A stretch of 62,957 nt of DNA. It comes from Nitrososphaerota archaeon (GTDB lineage Archaea > Thermoproteota > Nitrososphaeria > Nitrososphaerales > Nitrosopumilaceae). The first letter of the stretch is position 1, and the number at the start of each line of letters is the position of its first letter. The stretch covers positions 1-62,957 of the forward strand of contig JACZTB010000006.1 of NCBI GenBank assembly GCA_022573895.1, written 5' to 3'. Shown piece by piece: positions 1-7,464 of the stretch. Both the position numbers and the translations under genes were made by a program. The notes under the pieces were generated by a model, which ran no database searches, was not told where the DNA came from, and saw only the letters and a list, made by a program, of their open reading frames with translations.

Positions 1-208
1 TTAAAGGGTTATTATCTAGTATTATAGTACTTCCAGGATAAAGAAACATATTATCAATTCTTACTGGTTCATCTATGTACTTGTCAATAACTTTTTCATT
101 CGTAGAAGGATCTAGGACAAAAACATTGTCAGATCCATATCCAAGCTCTTTAAGAAGAGCTATTTTTACATCTCGTGGCAAATCCTTTATAGAAAAAAAT
201 TTAGCCAT
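1..208 (-). CDS. Conserved hypothetical protein, C-terminus cut by window edge
   Basis: An ATG at 208 opens 69 codons that run off the left edge without a stop. The product begins MAKFFSIKDLPRDVKIALLK. No motif is recognised. It reads like a soluble, charged protein. The gene behind it (280-474, same strand) is 5'-truncated, and a TATA-like stretch (tatataaatat, about 230-260) lies just upstream of this ATG, so it probably has its own promoter. Function unknown. Confidence 0.55.
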   Translation of the reverse strand, partial: MAKFFSIKDLPRDVKIALLKELGYGSDNVFVLDPSTNEKVIDKYIDEPVRIDNMFLYPGSTIILDNNPL

Positions 209-279
209 ATTTTAATACCCCTTTCAACCATATATAAATATGCTTGTGGTGGTATATAAATATTTTTATTTTCATATTT

Positions 280-474
280 CTACTTCAAAATCTCTCTCAA
301 TTCTTCCAATTTCTTAATTAATTTTTTCCCCTTGTCTGTAATTCCATAACTTTTATCTTTAGAAATAAACTTCTTATCCAACAAATCATTAAGAACTTTT
401 TGAAGAGTCGTGTGACTCACTTTTGTTTCCTTAAATAAAAAAGAATATTTTGATTTTGATAAAAAATATTTAGT
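280..474 (-). pseudogene. Winged-helix HTH protein, 5'-truncated fragment
   Basis: The minus-strand frame ends at TAG 280-282 and encodes a typical winged-helix C-terminal half: a recognition-helix region (KETKVSHTTLQKVLNDLL), a wing (FISKDKSYGITDKGKKL) and a final helix. The frame is open back to a stop at 475-477 but holds no ATG, GTG or TTG start, and the first helix of the domain is missing. It meets a plus-strand endonuclease fragment, also lacking its 5' end, at about 440-460. It was probably a MarR/PadR-type DNA-binding regulator. Now it is a remnant or an assembly-junction artefact. Confidence 0.6.
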
Positions 475-736
475 TTACAAAAATTTTAGGGACAAAGGAT
501 ACATCATCAATCCTGGAATAAAATTTGGTTGTGACTTTGCAGTATATGAAAAAGGACCAGGAATTGATCATGCTCCATATTTAATCCAAGTTTACAATAG
601 AAATGAGTCAATTTCGTCAACTGGAATTGTTCTTGCAGGACGACTTGCAACTACAGTAAGAAAGCAATTCATTTTAGCAATTCCTAAAGGTAAAGACAAA
701 GTAGATTTTCTTGCTTTAGATTGGTGGAAAGCTTAG
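416..736 (+). pseudogene. endA: tRNA-splicing endonuclease catalytic domain, 5'-truncated
   Basis: The plus frame from about 446 to TAG 734-736 encodes the EndA C-terminal catalytic domain: RDKGYIINPGIKFGCDF, then a Tyr in FAVYEKGPG, a His in GIDHAPYL and a Lys in TTVRKQF, which match the Tyr/His/Lys triad of archaeal intron endonucleases. The frame is open only from 416 and has no start codon; the N-terminal domain of roughly 80 residues is absent. The domain would cut bulge-helix-bulge introns from pre-tRNA and is normally essential, so an intact copy is expected elsewhere if this break is real. Its stop overlaps that of the convergent gene ending at 733. Confidence 0.7.
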
Positions 737-1110
737 ATTGATTTTATGTGACCAGCTATTCTATCATAAATTTCAAAAAGTTCTTTGGTAATACCAAATG
801 CGAGATGATTGTCCCATTTACTTCTAATTCTGACTGCTCCTTCAGTAGGTTCAACATAGATAGTAGCATATTTGACGGATTGTTTTACAATCATTTCGTT
901 AAGTTCATTATCTTCATTTAGTTTTGAAGATATGCTACCAGCGCCATCCCATTCAACTTTAACAACAGTTTTTGCACCAAAATGTCCTTTAGTTGTTAGT
1001 TTTGTTTTTGCTAGATAGTCTATAACTGAGGCACCAACATCCTTTCTTACAATGAAATGTGCTTGAAACCTATCTTGTGCGCCCCAATAAAGTGGATTTG
1101 GATCTTGCAT
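733..1110 (-). CDS. Conserved hypothetical protein, 125 aa
   Basis: ATG at 1110. It encodes a soluble alpha/beta protein without transmembrane segments or known motifs (starts MQDPNPLYWG). It lies 2 bases downstream of the 78-residue gene at 1113-1349 on the same strand, so the two probably form an operon. The 3' end overlaps the stop of the endA fragment by a few bases, tail to tail. Not recognised beyond a likely lineage-specific protein. Confidence 0.65.
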   Translation of the reverse strand: MQDPNPLYWGAQDRFQAHFIVRKDVGASVIDYLAKTKLTTKGHFGAKTVVKVEWDGAGSISSKLNEDNELNEMIVKQSVKYATIYVEPTEGAVRIRSKWDNHLAFGITKELFEIYDRIAGHIKSI

Positions 1111-1112
1111 TT

Positions 1113-1349
1113 TTATCCCTTTTGAATAATTTGTATTACGTCGATGTTTGTGTTCTTGACATCAAGACATCCTCTATTAGTTATCATTCTAGCTGTTTGA
1201 GTAAAATATCTACTATAATAATCACCTTTTTCAACATCATCAGTTCCAATTTCTTTGGATTCTGAATCTACTCCAATCTCCTTTAACATATCACTAAACT
1301 TTTCAGGCAATGTTTGATAGACAAATGTATCAGACTCTGCATCATGCAT
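1113..1349 (-). CDS. Hypothetical protein, 78 aa
   Basis: ATG at 1349 and stop 2 bases before the start of the 125-residue gene, suggesting co-transcription. The acidic, Asp/Glu/Ser-rich N-terminal half (MHDAESDTFVYQTLPEKF) is followed by a more hydrophobic C-terminal part. No signal peptide, membrane helix or metal motif is visible. It diverges from the tandem-SDR gene at 1448, with about 100 bases for two promoters. Confidence 0.5.
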   Translation of the reverse strand: MHDAESDTFVYQTLPEKFSDMLKEIGVDSESKEIGTDDVEKGDYYSRYFTQTARMITNRGCLDVKNTNIDVIQIIQKG

Positions 1350-1447
1350 AAAAAATCATGAGTCATACCCACAAATAAAGATATCAAGAAATTGTTTCCA
1401 TGTGGATCAATCCAATTAAATATCATAGAAGACTTGATACCATATCT

Positions 1448-3220
1448 ATGCTGAAATTTCAACATAAAGTTGCTCTAATTACAGGTAGTGGAACTGGCAT
1501 AGGTAAAGCTATAGCCAAAAAATTTGTAGAGAATGGAGCAAGTGTAATTATCCTTGGAAGAAGAAGAGAGCCATTAGAAGAAACATCAAAAATGTTAGAA
1601 GAAATTATTTCTGAAAAAAATACTAGTGCATCAGTTAGAATTTTTTCAGGAGTTGATGTTAGTGAAGAAGCAGGAATAAATGATATGTTTGAGTCACTCA
1701 AAAATGATAAAGTTACTGTGGATTACATTGTTAACAATGCAGGAGTTTCAGGACCTGTCACATGTTTTGCAAATGCGCCACTAGATGAATTCAAAAGTAC
1801 TATTGGGATTCACCTTACTGGTACTTTCTGGGGGTCTGTACAAGCACTCAAAGTAATGAAAGAAGGAGGAAAGATCATTACAATTTCAACATTCTTTACT
1901 GAAGAACGACCATTAGAGCAAAGACCATACAGATTTAGAAGTCCATATACTGCATCTCAAGGTGCTAAGAATAGATTAGCAGAGGCAATGTCATGGGAAT
2001 TAATAGATAAAGGAATTATATCCATTGCAACAAATCCAGGACCAGTACATTCTGATCGAATTTACAAGACGGTTTATCCTAAAGCAGCATCGGAATTTAT
2101 GAGAATTAGTGGATTTGAAGATTTAGTTCCAATTGAAGTGGATGCAGCAAGCAAAGAATTACTACCGTTATTAGGGGAAGATGAAAAAGTAGTCAAAGAA
2201 GGAATTGTCAAGGCTGCAGAAAAACTAGCAAACGGAAAAGATGTTTCCAAACTAACTGAGACATTTACAAATCTTTTAAACAAAATTCAAACTATTGCTG
2301 AAAAAATTCAAAACAATACATCACATATGATTGCAAATCAAGAATTCTTAACACAAGGACAAGTTGCAGAGTCAGTTCTTAACTTGTGTGATGACAAAAT
2401 AGCAAAAATTCTAAATGGAAAAGTAGTTCCTGGAGATAGAGTATTTTATCCTGTAAGACCACATATTGGAACCACAACGCCAGGAGTTCACCAACCAGAC
2501 TTTGGAGGAAAAGTAATTGTGTTTACTATTGACGCAACCGATAAAACAGATGCTGAAAGAGTAGAATTTTTGGCACAACATGTTGAAAAGAATGGAGGAA
2601 AGGCCGCATGTTTTATTTCACAATCAACCCCAACAGAACTTCAGGAATACATTAGTAGTAAATGCCATTCCCACATAGTGGATATCAAGAATCCTGAAGA
2701 GGTTGAAAAATGGCTTAATACTGCTAAAACTAATCATGGTGAAATTTTAGCAGTAATTCATGTTACTGGAAAATTACCGGAAATCTCAAAATTAACTGAA
2801 CTATCAAGAGCAAAATGGGAAGAACTTACTGAAAAATTCATCTTAACCCCAGCAACTGTAGCCCAAAGAGCACTTGAGCAATTTGTCCCAGGTGGAGATA
2901 AAGATCCTCGCCTTTACAAAGACGCAAAAGGTGCAATTATGATTATAGGTCCAGACTTGCCAACGGGAAGGAAAGTAACAGGAACCCAAAGAGCTCAAGT
3001 AGAAGTTTTCAGAGGCGCATTAAGACCGTTTACAGCTACAGTTAACCAAGAATTAAGTGATGTTCTAAAATCAAAAATTAGAATGCTTACAATATTTCCA
3101 GGTACAATAACAGGTGCAGATCCAAGCAATCAAAGAATTGCAGAAGCAATTAATTTCCTTGTGTCAGATAGTGCAGCTTCATCATCAGAAGTTATTTTCT
3201 GTGTTGATGAATTAAGATAA
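1448..3220 (+). CDS. Tandem short-chain dehydrogenase, malonyl-CoA-reductase-like
   Basis: 590 residues from ATG 1448 (MLKFQHKVALITG). An upstream ATG at 1400 would add 16 residues outside the SDR fold and is less likely. Domain 1 (about 1-250) has the cofactor motif TGSGTGIG at 12-19, NNAG at 96-99, Ser147 and Tyr167. Where SDR enzymes have YxxxK, this reads Y167-T-A-S-Q171, so the catalytic Lys is replaced. Domain 2 (about 360-590) is a degenerate SDR fold without the glycine motif. From memory, order and local patterns (GPVxSDR, VFYPVRPHIGT, RPFTATV) resemble one half of the bifunctional malonyl-CoA reductase of Chloroflexus. Inference: a role in malonyl-CoA or malonate-semialdehyde reduction of the 3-hydroxypropionate/4-hydroxybutyrate cycle is possible but unproven. 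Transcribed alone. Confidence 0.75.
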   Translation: MLKFQHKVALITGSGTGIGKAIAKKFVENGASVIILGRRREPLEETSKMLEEIISEKNTSASVRIFSGVDVSEEAGINDMFESLKNDKVTVDYIVNNAGVSGPVTCFANAPLDEFKSTIGIHLTGTFWGSVQALKVMKEGGKIITISTFFTEERPLEQRPYRFRSPYTASQGAKNRLAEAMSWELIDKGIISIATNPGPVHSDRIYKTVYPKAASEFMRISGFEDLVPIEVDAASKELLPLLGEDEKVVKEGIVKAAEKLANGKDVSKLTETFTNLLNKIQTIAEKIQNNTSHMIANQEFLTQGQVAESVLNLCDDKIAKILNGKVVPGDRVFYPVRPHIGTTTPGVHQPDFGGKVIVFTIDATDKTDAERVEFLAQHVEKNGGKAACFISQSTPTELQEYISSKCHSHIVDIKNPEEVEKWLNTAKTNHGEILAVIHVTGKLPEISKLTELSRAKWEELTEKFILTPATVAQRALEQFVPGGDKDPRLYKDAKGAIMIIGPDLPTGRKVTGTQRAQVEVFRGALRPFTATVNQELSDVLKSKIRMLTIFPGTITGADPSNQRIAEAINFLVSDSAASSSEVIFCVDELR

Positions 3221-3248
3221 GGTTGAAAAAATCTGAACTTGAAGTAGA

Positions 3249-3317
3249 TTAATCATCAAATTCGTCATCATTTCTTCTTGATGGCCTTACAGGAATGAAC
3301 ATTATTGTCATAAACAT
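3249..3317 (-). CDS. Possible 22-residue peptide
   Basis: A short frame on the minus strand starts ATG 3317 and ends TAA 3249-3251. The product has a hydrophobic N-terminus (MFMTIMFIPV) and a charged tail (RPSRRNDDEFDD). It sits in the 259-base gap between the tandem SDR and the ParB-like gene, convergent with the former. Nothing but the amphipathic composition supports it. The rest of the gap shows only a short palindrome near 3390. Confidence 0.2.
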   Translation of the reverse strand: MFMTIMFIPVRPSRRNDDEFDD

Positions 3318-3479
3318 GATTTATAGAATTTGTATTTAATTGAGTCGTAGAAATCATACTGATAATTTGTAAATAAAATACTAGGGAGCCGACTAGTAGT
3401 CAACCTTTTTGCACACTAATACAGCCCCATTTAGGCGTGAATTATCAGATTTACAATTATTTTATTTTTTCTATATAGT

Positions 3480-4286
3480 TTACCTTCTCTTCAGATAATC
3501 AGACATTATCTTGTATGCCATCTCTGTTACTTCAACATCATTTCGTATAGCAAGACTGCGCAGTTTTCTTGCATTGCCCTTGCTTAGATCAATTGTAACT
3601 TTTTGCTGTAATAATCCTGCCTTTGCCTTTTTGAGCAGTTTGGGATGAGATGACTTTGGGCTCCTTGTCAGAGTACGTAGATACTGTTTGCGAAGTTTTT
3701 GATCAAGTGGAATTATTTTTTCTGCAATTCGTACTGCCTTTGAAATATTTGGAATGATTTGATATAGTCTGGTAGCATCATCTCGTGAGAGTTCTTTTGG
3801 AACATACTGCTTTAATCTGTCTGGTACTGCTGCAAACCCAAGATATTTTTTGAGGGTTCGAGAAGATATCCCAAGGGATTGAGCTGCCTTTGCCTTTCCA
3901 ACTGATTCAGTCAAAAATACACATGCCGCGGTCATATCCTTTATGTTCAACTTGTTTCTGTGTAGGTTCTCAACTACTGATGCTGCCTTTGCATCCTCTA
4001 AACCATACCTTGTACTTTGAGTAAGTAATAATACGGGTATCTTTTTTGCACCCAGTCTTTTGAGTGCTAAAAGTCTTCTCTGACCAGACATCAAAAGATA
4101 CGAGTTTTTTGATTCCTTTTGGACCATTGGCGGGTTTTGAAGTCCCTCGTTTTTGATGGATTTTGCTAGTTCTGCAATTCCTTCTCTGTCAAGTTTTCTT
4201 GCCTGTACATCCTTCCATATTTTGATCTGTTTTATTGGGATTTCTCTTAGATGGTATGATATTGGTGAATTGTAACGTTTTACCAC
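3480..4286 (-). CDS. ParB/Srx-domain DNA-binding protein
   Basis: 268 residues. Residues about 12-105 form a ParB/sulfiredoxin-like domain: a partner-choice region (LAKSIKNEGLQNPPMV), the GQRRLLALKRLGAKKIPV motif, and VVENLHRNKLN, corresponding to the ENLQR box of ParB proteins. A helix-turn-helix follows (about 125-150, KAAQSLGISSRTLKKYL). The C-terminal about 40 residues (VTIDLSKGNARKLRSLAIRN) resemble a ribbon-helix-helix dimer module. ParB proteins bind centromere-like sites and hydrolyse CTP. No parA neighbour is present, so a role in segregation or as a regulator cannot be separated. Monocistronic; the upstream gap to 4402 holds divergent promoters. Confidence 0.8.
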   Translation of the reverse strand: MVKRYNSPISYHLREIPIKQIKIWKDVQARKLDREGIAELAKSIKNEGLQNPPMVQKESKNSYLLMSGQRRLLALKRLGAKKIPVLLLTQSTRYGLEDAKAASVVENLHRNKLNIKDMTAACVFLTESVGKAKAAQSLGISSRTLKKYLGFAAVPDRLKQYVPKELSRDDATRLYQIIPNISKAVRIAEKIIPLDQKLRKQYLRTLTRSPKSSHPKLLKKAKAGLLQQKVTIDLSKGNARKLRSLAIRNDVEVTEMAYKIMSDYLKRR

Positions 4287-4401
4287 GTCACTTTAAGTGA
4301 TTGATTTTTGTTAAAAAGATTTAGTGATGAGTAAGGTCAAAAAAAATGTGATTATGTTAGAAAAACAAAAAGAGTTTGAACCATAAGGGTATAGAATTAT
4401 C

Positions 4402-4812
4402 ATGAATCAGTCAACCATTACACCAGAGATTGAAAAACTGCTGAAGAGTAAGAATTTTGCTTCTATTGCCACTCTCATGAAGGATGGTTCGCCCCAAGTC
4501 TCTATCACATGGATAGATTATGATGGAACCAACATATTGATTAATACTGCAGAAGGACGTCTAAAAACAAATAATGTTTTACGTGATTCACGAGTTGCAA
4601 TTGTAGTTTCTGAGGAAGGAAACCCGTATAATTCAGTAAACATTAGAGGCAAAGTAATTGAATATGATACTAGTGAAGCAGATGAACACATTGACAAACT
4701 TGCAAAACAGTATTTTGGACTTGACAAGTATCCAAAACAGTCACCAGATGAAAAAAGAATTATTCTTAAGATAAAGCCTGAAAAGGTTTTTCACATGAAG
4801 CCCCCTAGTTAG
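4402..4812 (+). CDS. Pyridoxamine-oxidase-like split-barrel, probable F420-dependent oxidoreductase
   Basis: 136 residues from ATG 4402, spanning the usual length of the PPOX/F420 split-barrel family. Typical elements are visible: LKSKNFASIATLMKDGSPQ (first strands), TAEGRLKTNNVLRDSRVAI (cofactor phosphate region) and an NIRGKVIEYD strand. Family members use F420H2 or FMN to reduce small molecules or bind haem. F420 synthesis genes lie in the same window, so F420 is the likelier cofactor. Transcribed alone, divergent from the ParB-like gene. Confidence 0.75.
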   Translation: MNQSTITPEIEKLLKSKNFASIATLMKDGSPQVSITWIDYDGTNILINTAEGRLKTNNVLRDSRVAIVVSEEGNPYNSVNIRGKVIEYDTSEADEHIDKLAKQYFGLDKYPKQSPDEKRIILKIKPEKVFHMKPPS

Positions 4813-4896
4813 AATTATTCAACTGCAAATGTCCTGATTTAGAGATTGGTTTTAGATTCTCGTCAAAGGGTCTTAGTGTTTTAGTTCAAGACTCTT

Positions 4897-4921
4897 GGTT
4901 CAATCTTTAGAGGCTTGAACC
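4897..4921. other. Hairpin in 386-base intergenic stretch 4813-5198
   Basis: The arms GGTTCAA (4897-4903) and TTGAACC (4915-4921) are exact inverse complements around an 11-base loop, followed by a short T-run (gtttttggg). A related direct motif (ttggttccaatcc) recurs about 30 bases on. It may end transcription of the gene stopping at 4812. Otherwise 4813-5085 shows no coding frame. Confidence 0.3.
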
Positions 4922-5085
4922 GTTTTTGGGAATGATTTTGGTTCCAATCCTTGAGCGAGATTTACATAATTATTTTGATACTTCAAAATCATAGAGACTT
5001 TAACCAATCATGCAAAATATGATGATTTATTTATCTAAAATATTATTTTTTGATCAAAGTATATGTTTAGCTCATGCATAGTTAT

Positions 5086-5187
5086 ATGATTAAATTCAAG
5101 GAACGCCTTTACCGTAGTAGGGAGTTTTCAGATATGTCAAGTGATTTCTGTTCTTCAAAATGTGCTGATGAAGCCTCTTGGAAATAG
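5086..5187 (+). CDS. Possible 33-residue protein with CxxxC
   Basis: ATG 5086 to TAG 5185-5187. The product starts MIKFKERLYRSREFSDMSS and continues with a Cys pair (DFCSSKCADEASWK). It ends 11 bases before the RAM-domain gene on the same strand and could be its leader partner. Composition is natural-looking, but only one Cys pair and short length support it. Unknown function. Confidence 0.35.
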   Translation: MIKFKERLYRSREFSDMSSDFCSSKCADEASWK

Positions 5188-5198
5188 TGTTTTGAAAA

Positions 5199-5435
5199 AT
5201 GAATATTTCATATGTTTTTATAAGTTGTGAAGTTGGTGCAGAAAAATCCATTTTAGCTGAACTAAAGAGTCTAGAATCGGTAAAAGAAGTAAGTGGTCTT
5301 TTTGGAAGTTATGACATTATAGTAAAATTAGAGGCAATGTCAGAAGAAAAAATTAAAGACATTGTGGTATCAAAAATTCGAAGTCTCAAAAAGATAAGAA
5401 CTACTGTAGTATTAACAGTCAAAGATACCCAATGA
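5199..5435 (+). CDS. Stand-alone Lrp/AsnC effector-binding (RAM) domain
   Basis: 78 residues matching the RAM domain of Lrp/AsnC regulators without the DNA-binding helix-turn-helix: VGAEKSILAELKSLESVKEV, then GSYDIIVKLEAMSEE and a closing strand TTVVLTVKDT. Such single-domain proteins form ring oligomers, bind amino acids and may modulate full-length Lrp proteins. Archaea often carry several. ATG start at 5199. Function as a ligand sensor is inferred from the family. Confidence 0.8.
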   Translation: MNISYVFISCEVGAEKSILAELKSLESVKEVSGLFGSYDIIVKLEAMSEEKIKDIVVSKIRSLKKIRTTVVLTVKDTQ

Positions 5436-5543
5436 GGGATTCATTCAGATTTTATAATTTTTTGATCAAGTAATCAAATCCTTCTTCGATTGTGGGTATT
5501 TCATAATCAACTTTTAATCATGTAATGATTTATCATTAACTCA

Positions 5544-6473
5544 TCAAAATCCAACTTTGATCTTTGCCTGATTAAATCCCTTGTAACGATTTCTTATGGT
5601 AACTTCTGTAATACCTGCAGCTTCTGCAAGGACTCGTTGAGTGATAGATACTCCGTTTTGGACACAGGATAGATATAATGCCGCTGCTGCAATACCTATC
5701 GGATCCTTTCCAGACGATTCTTCACGTTCTTGTACCTCTTTGAGTACTTTGATTGCATAACGTTTTGTTTTTTCTGTAATCTCTAGTTTGCTTGAAATCC
5801 TTGCAATGTATTGAATTGAATCCACAACGGGCATCTTTAGCTCTAATTCACGAAGCATTAATCTGTAACATCTTGAAATATCTTTTCGTTTAACATTTGC
5901 AGCAATTGCAATATCTTTTAGTGTTCTAGGTGTTTCGGTGTCTCTGCATGCAACATAAAGTGATGCAGCAATCATTGCGGAGATAGATCTTCCCCGAACT
6001 AGTTTTTTCTCCAGTGCCTTTCTGTAAAGATAAGCAGCTTTTTCAAGAACATTTGCAGAGAGTGTTAGTTTATCTTCGAGACTGTTTAATTCATAGAGTG
6101 CTTGTCTCAAATTTCTATCAGCAGTTGACTGTACTTGACTTCTTCTATCCCTAGTTCTAAGTCGTGTAATTCTACTTTTCATAGATGCAGTTAGTGGTTT
6201 TCCAGTCGCATCCTTGTTTAATGGGTTGATAACTGTAGATAATCCCATATCATGTATAGTAAGTGACGTTGGCGAGCCTGCTCTTGCTCTGTTATCATGT
6301 TCGTCTTGCGAAAAGGATCTCCATTCTGGTCCTGATTCTTGCGATTTTTCAGAAATCACATAACCACAATTTGCACAAAATTGTTCTCCTGTAACTTCAT
6401 CTGTCAATAAAGAGTTTTTTCCACAACGTAGGCAGTTAGAATTTTGTTTGAAAGGTATGGATCTTATTAACAT
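5544..6473 (-). CDS. tfb: Transcription initiation factor IIB, paralogue 1
   Basis: 309 residues, full length for archaeal TFB. The N-terminal zinc ribbon has Cys14, Cys17, Cys33 and Cys36. The B-reader/linker includes GPEWRSF. Two cyclin-like repeats follow (about 110-200 and 210-300), each with the typical KDIxxxxxxKxKDI-type region and a C-terminal helix-turn-helix (TQRVLAEAAGITEVTIRNRY) that contacts the BRE. TFB recruits RNA polymerase to TBP-bound promoters. It is one of three in the window and differs from the others in the linker (TRDRRSQVQ where the others have TWDSRS). Monocistronic. Confidence 0.95.
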   Translation of the reverse strand: MLIRSIPFKQNSNCLRCGKNSLLTDEVTGEQFCANCGYVISEKSQESGPEWRSFSQDEHDNRARAGSPTSLTIHDMGLSTVINPLNKDATGKPLTASMKSRITRLRTRDRRSQVQSTADRNLRQALYELNSLEDKLTLSANVLEKAAYLYRKALEKKLVRGRSISAMIAASLYVACRDTETPRTLKDIAIAANVKRKDISRCYRLMLRELELKMPVVDSIQYIARISSKLEITEKTKRYAIKVLKEVQEREESSGKDPIGIAAAALYLSCVQNGVSITQRVLAEAAGITEVTIRNRYKGFNQAKIKVGF

Positions 6474-6589
6474 GATATAATTACACGCTTATTATAATTA
6501 ACACTTCGATATTATTTTAGAGAAAAAAATTATACATGCGTCTCTCAAAGATTCTTTAGTTATAGGCATTAAACTAAAAGTTGGACAGC

Positions 6590-6692
6590 AATTAACTGAG
6601 GTGAGATATAATCCGAAGGTTAACGTCCACTGACTTGTAAACGTGCTTAACAGATCGACCAAGTTAGCACATCAATCTGTCACTTGGTTTTT
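6590..6692 (+). other. Candidate structured RNA or terminator region
   Basis: In the 435-base gap 6474-6908 two stem-loops follow one another. GTTAA/TTAAC (6619-6623 with 6647-6651) has an inner CGT/ACG extension. ACCAAGT (6658-6664) pairs with ACTTGGT (6682-6688), followed by TTTTTA. A hairpin plus T-run after a TATA-like stretch (gagatataatcc, about 6603-6614) could be a short RNA gene. No known RNA family is recognised. Besides this, only the small ORF at 6756 is seen in the gap. Confidence 0.25.
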
Positions 6693-6755
6693 ACCAGTCA
6701 ATGTTTTTTCAGCTAATTACTACCCAATTAATAATCATGATAATACAATAAAAAG

Positions 6756-6866
6756 ATGATCGAGTTTTCTAAGAAATTTAATGAAGCGATCAAACTTTAC
6801 ACAATGGTATATCAAAAGACGGGTTTGAAAGATTGTGGCACTTACTGTAAGGCTATATGTCGGTAA
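6756..6866 (+). CDS. Possible 36-residue Cys-containing protein
   Basis: ATG 6756 to TAA 6864-6866. An amphipathic helical N-terminus (MIEFSKKFNEAIKLYTMVYQ) is followed by a compact Cys-rich end (CGTYCKAIC). It lies 42 bases upstream of the repeat protein at 6909 on the same strand. The C-x3-C-x3-C arrangement is compatible with metal binding or a disulfide, but no family is recognised. Confidence 0.4.
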   Translation: MIEFSKKFNEAIKLYTMVYQKTGLKDCGTYCKAICR

Positions 6867-6908
6867 TCAAGAAGATTATATTATAGACAGAATGATTTGC
6901 AAGTACTA

Positions 6909-7085
6909 ATGAGATTCTCTAGCTTATTCCGTAAAAAGAAAAAGGAAGAACTAGAACCATCTAAAGAAGAATCAACTCCAGAACCATCTAAAGAAGAATC
7001 AACTCCAGAACCATCTAAAGAAGAATCAACTCCAGAACCATCTAAAGAAGAATCAAAGATGGAAAAAAATAATGAAAATTCGTAG
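6909..7085 (+). CDS. Small tandem-repeat protein (EPSKEESTP repeats)
   Basis: 58 residues from ATG 6909; an in-frame TTG at 6897 is possible but less likely. A basic, hydrophobic head (MRFSSLFRKKKKEE) is followed by three and a partial copy of a nine-residue acidic, Pro/Ser-rich repeat encoded by a perfect 27-base tandem repeat. The tail is MEKNNENS. The head could bind membranes or nucleic acid with a disordered tail. The opposite strand is also open here only because of the repeat. A similar head-and-acidic-tail design occurs in the peptide at 10036. Confidence 0.55.
   Translation: MRFSSLFRKKKKEELEPSKEESTPEPSKEESTPEPSKEESTPEPSKEESKMEKNNENS
6954..7055. repeat. 27-bp perfect tandem repeat, 3 full copies plus partial
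   Basis: The unit begins gaaccatctaaagaag and is 27 bases long. Full copies lie at 6954-6980, 6981-7007 and 7008-7034, with a 21-base partial copy at 7035-7055. All are identical, which implies recent expansion by slippage or gene conversion. It keeps the reading frame of the host gene. Confidence 0.95.
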
Positions 7086-7293
7086 TATTTAATTGAAAGT
7101 TGAAGATCTCTACAATTTGTTCCAACTGGAAAAGTCATCCTTCTACATCTCTGGAATAGATCTTTTCACTTTTCTGACACGCTATTCCTAGAACGAAATT
7201 CGCATAACAGATCAGTTTTTGATCGACCTTTTTTTAATACTCTTTTCTCATTCGTAATTTTACTATGATTACTTATTAGATGACAATACACGA

Positions 7294-7464
7294 TTAACGA
7301 TATTTTGCTTTTCTTTTTGGTCTTAGTAGAGTATTACAACAAGGACATTGTGCTCCTTGATAGTTTAGATATGCTTCGCAAGCAGTGCATCTTTTAATCC
7401 CAAAATCATATCTTTTTTTGTCAGACCTATACCTTTCACAAATCCCTCTACACGTCAAGGCAAT
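7294..7464 (-). CDS. Archaeal zinc-ribbon protein with probable ATT start
   Basis: 56 residues. The family pattern is clear: ALTCRGICERY at the N-terminus, CTACEAYL, then CPCCNTLLRPK, giving four to six zinc-ligand cysteines. Members usually start MALTCRGIC. Here the corresponding codon is ATT at 7464-7462, overlapping the TAA of the upstream zinc-ribbon ORF by one base (TAATT, like the common TAATG). A longer TTG start at 7497 gives residues that do not fit the family. Role unknown, probably nucleic-acid or protein binding. Confidence 0.65.
   Translation of the reverse strand: MALTCRGICERYRSDKKRYDFGIKRCTACEAYLNYQGAQCPCCNTLLRPKRKAKYR

Noticed and set aside
1059-1265. 68-codon plus-strand frame
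   Set aside because: Antisense to two coupled minus-strand genes with natural composition.
6881-7138. 85-codon minus-strand frame with SSLDGSGVD repeats
   Set aside because: Open only because the 27-base repeat lacks stops in that frame; the plus frame has a better start and composition.
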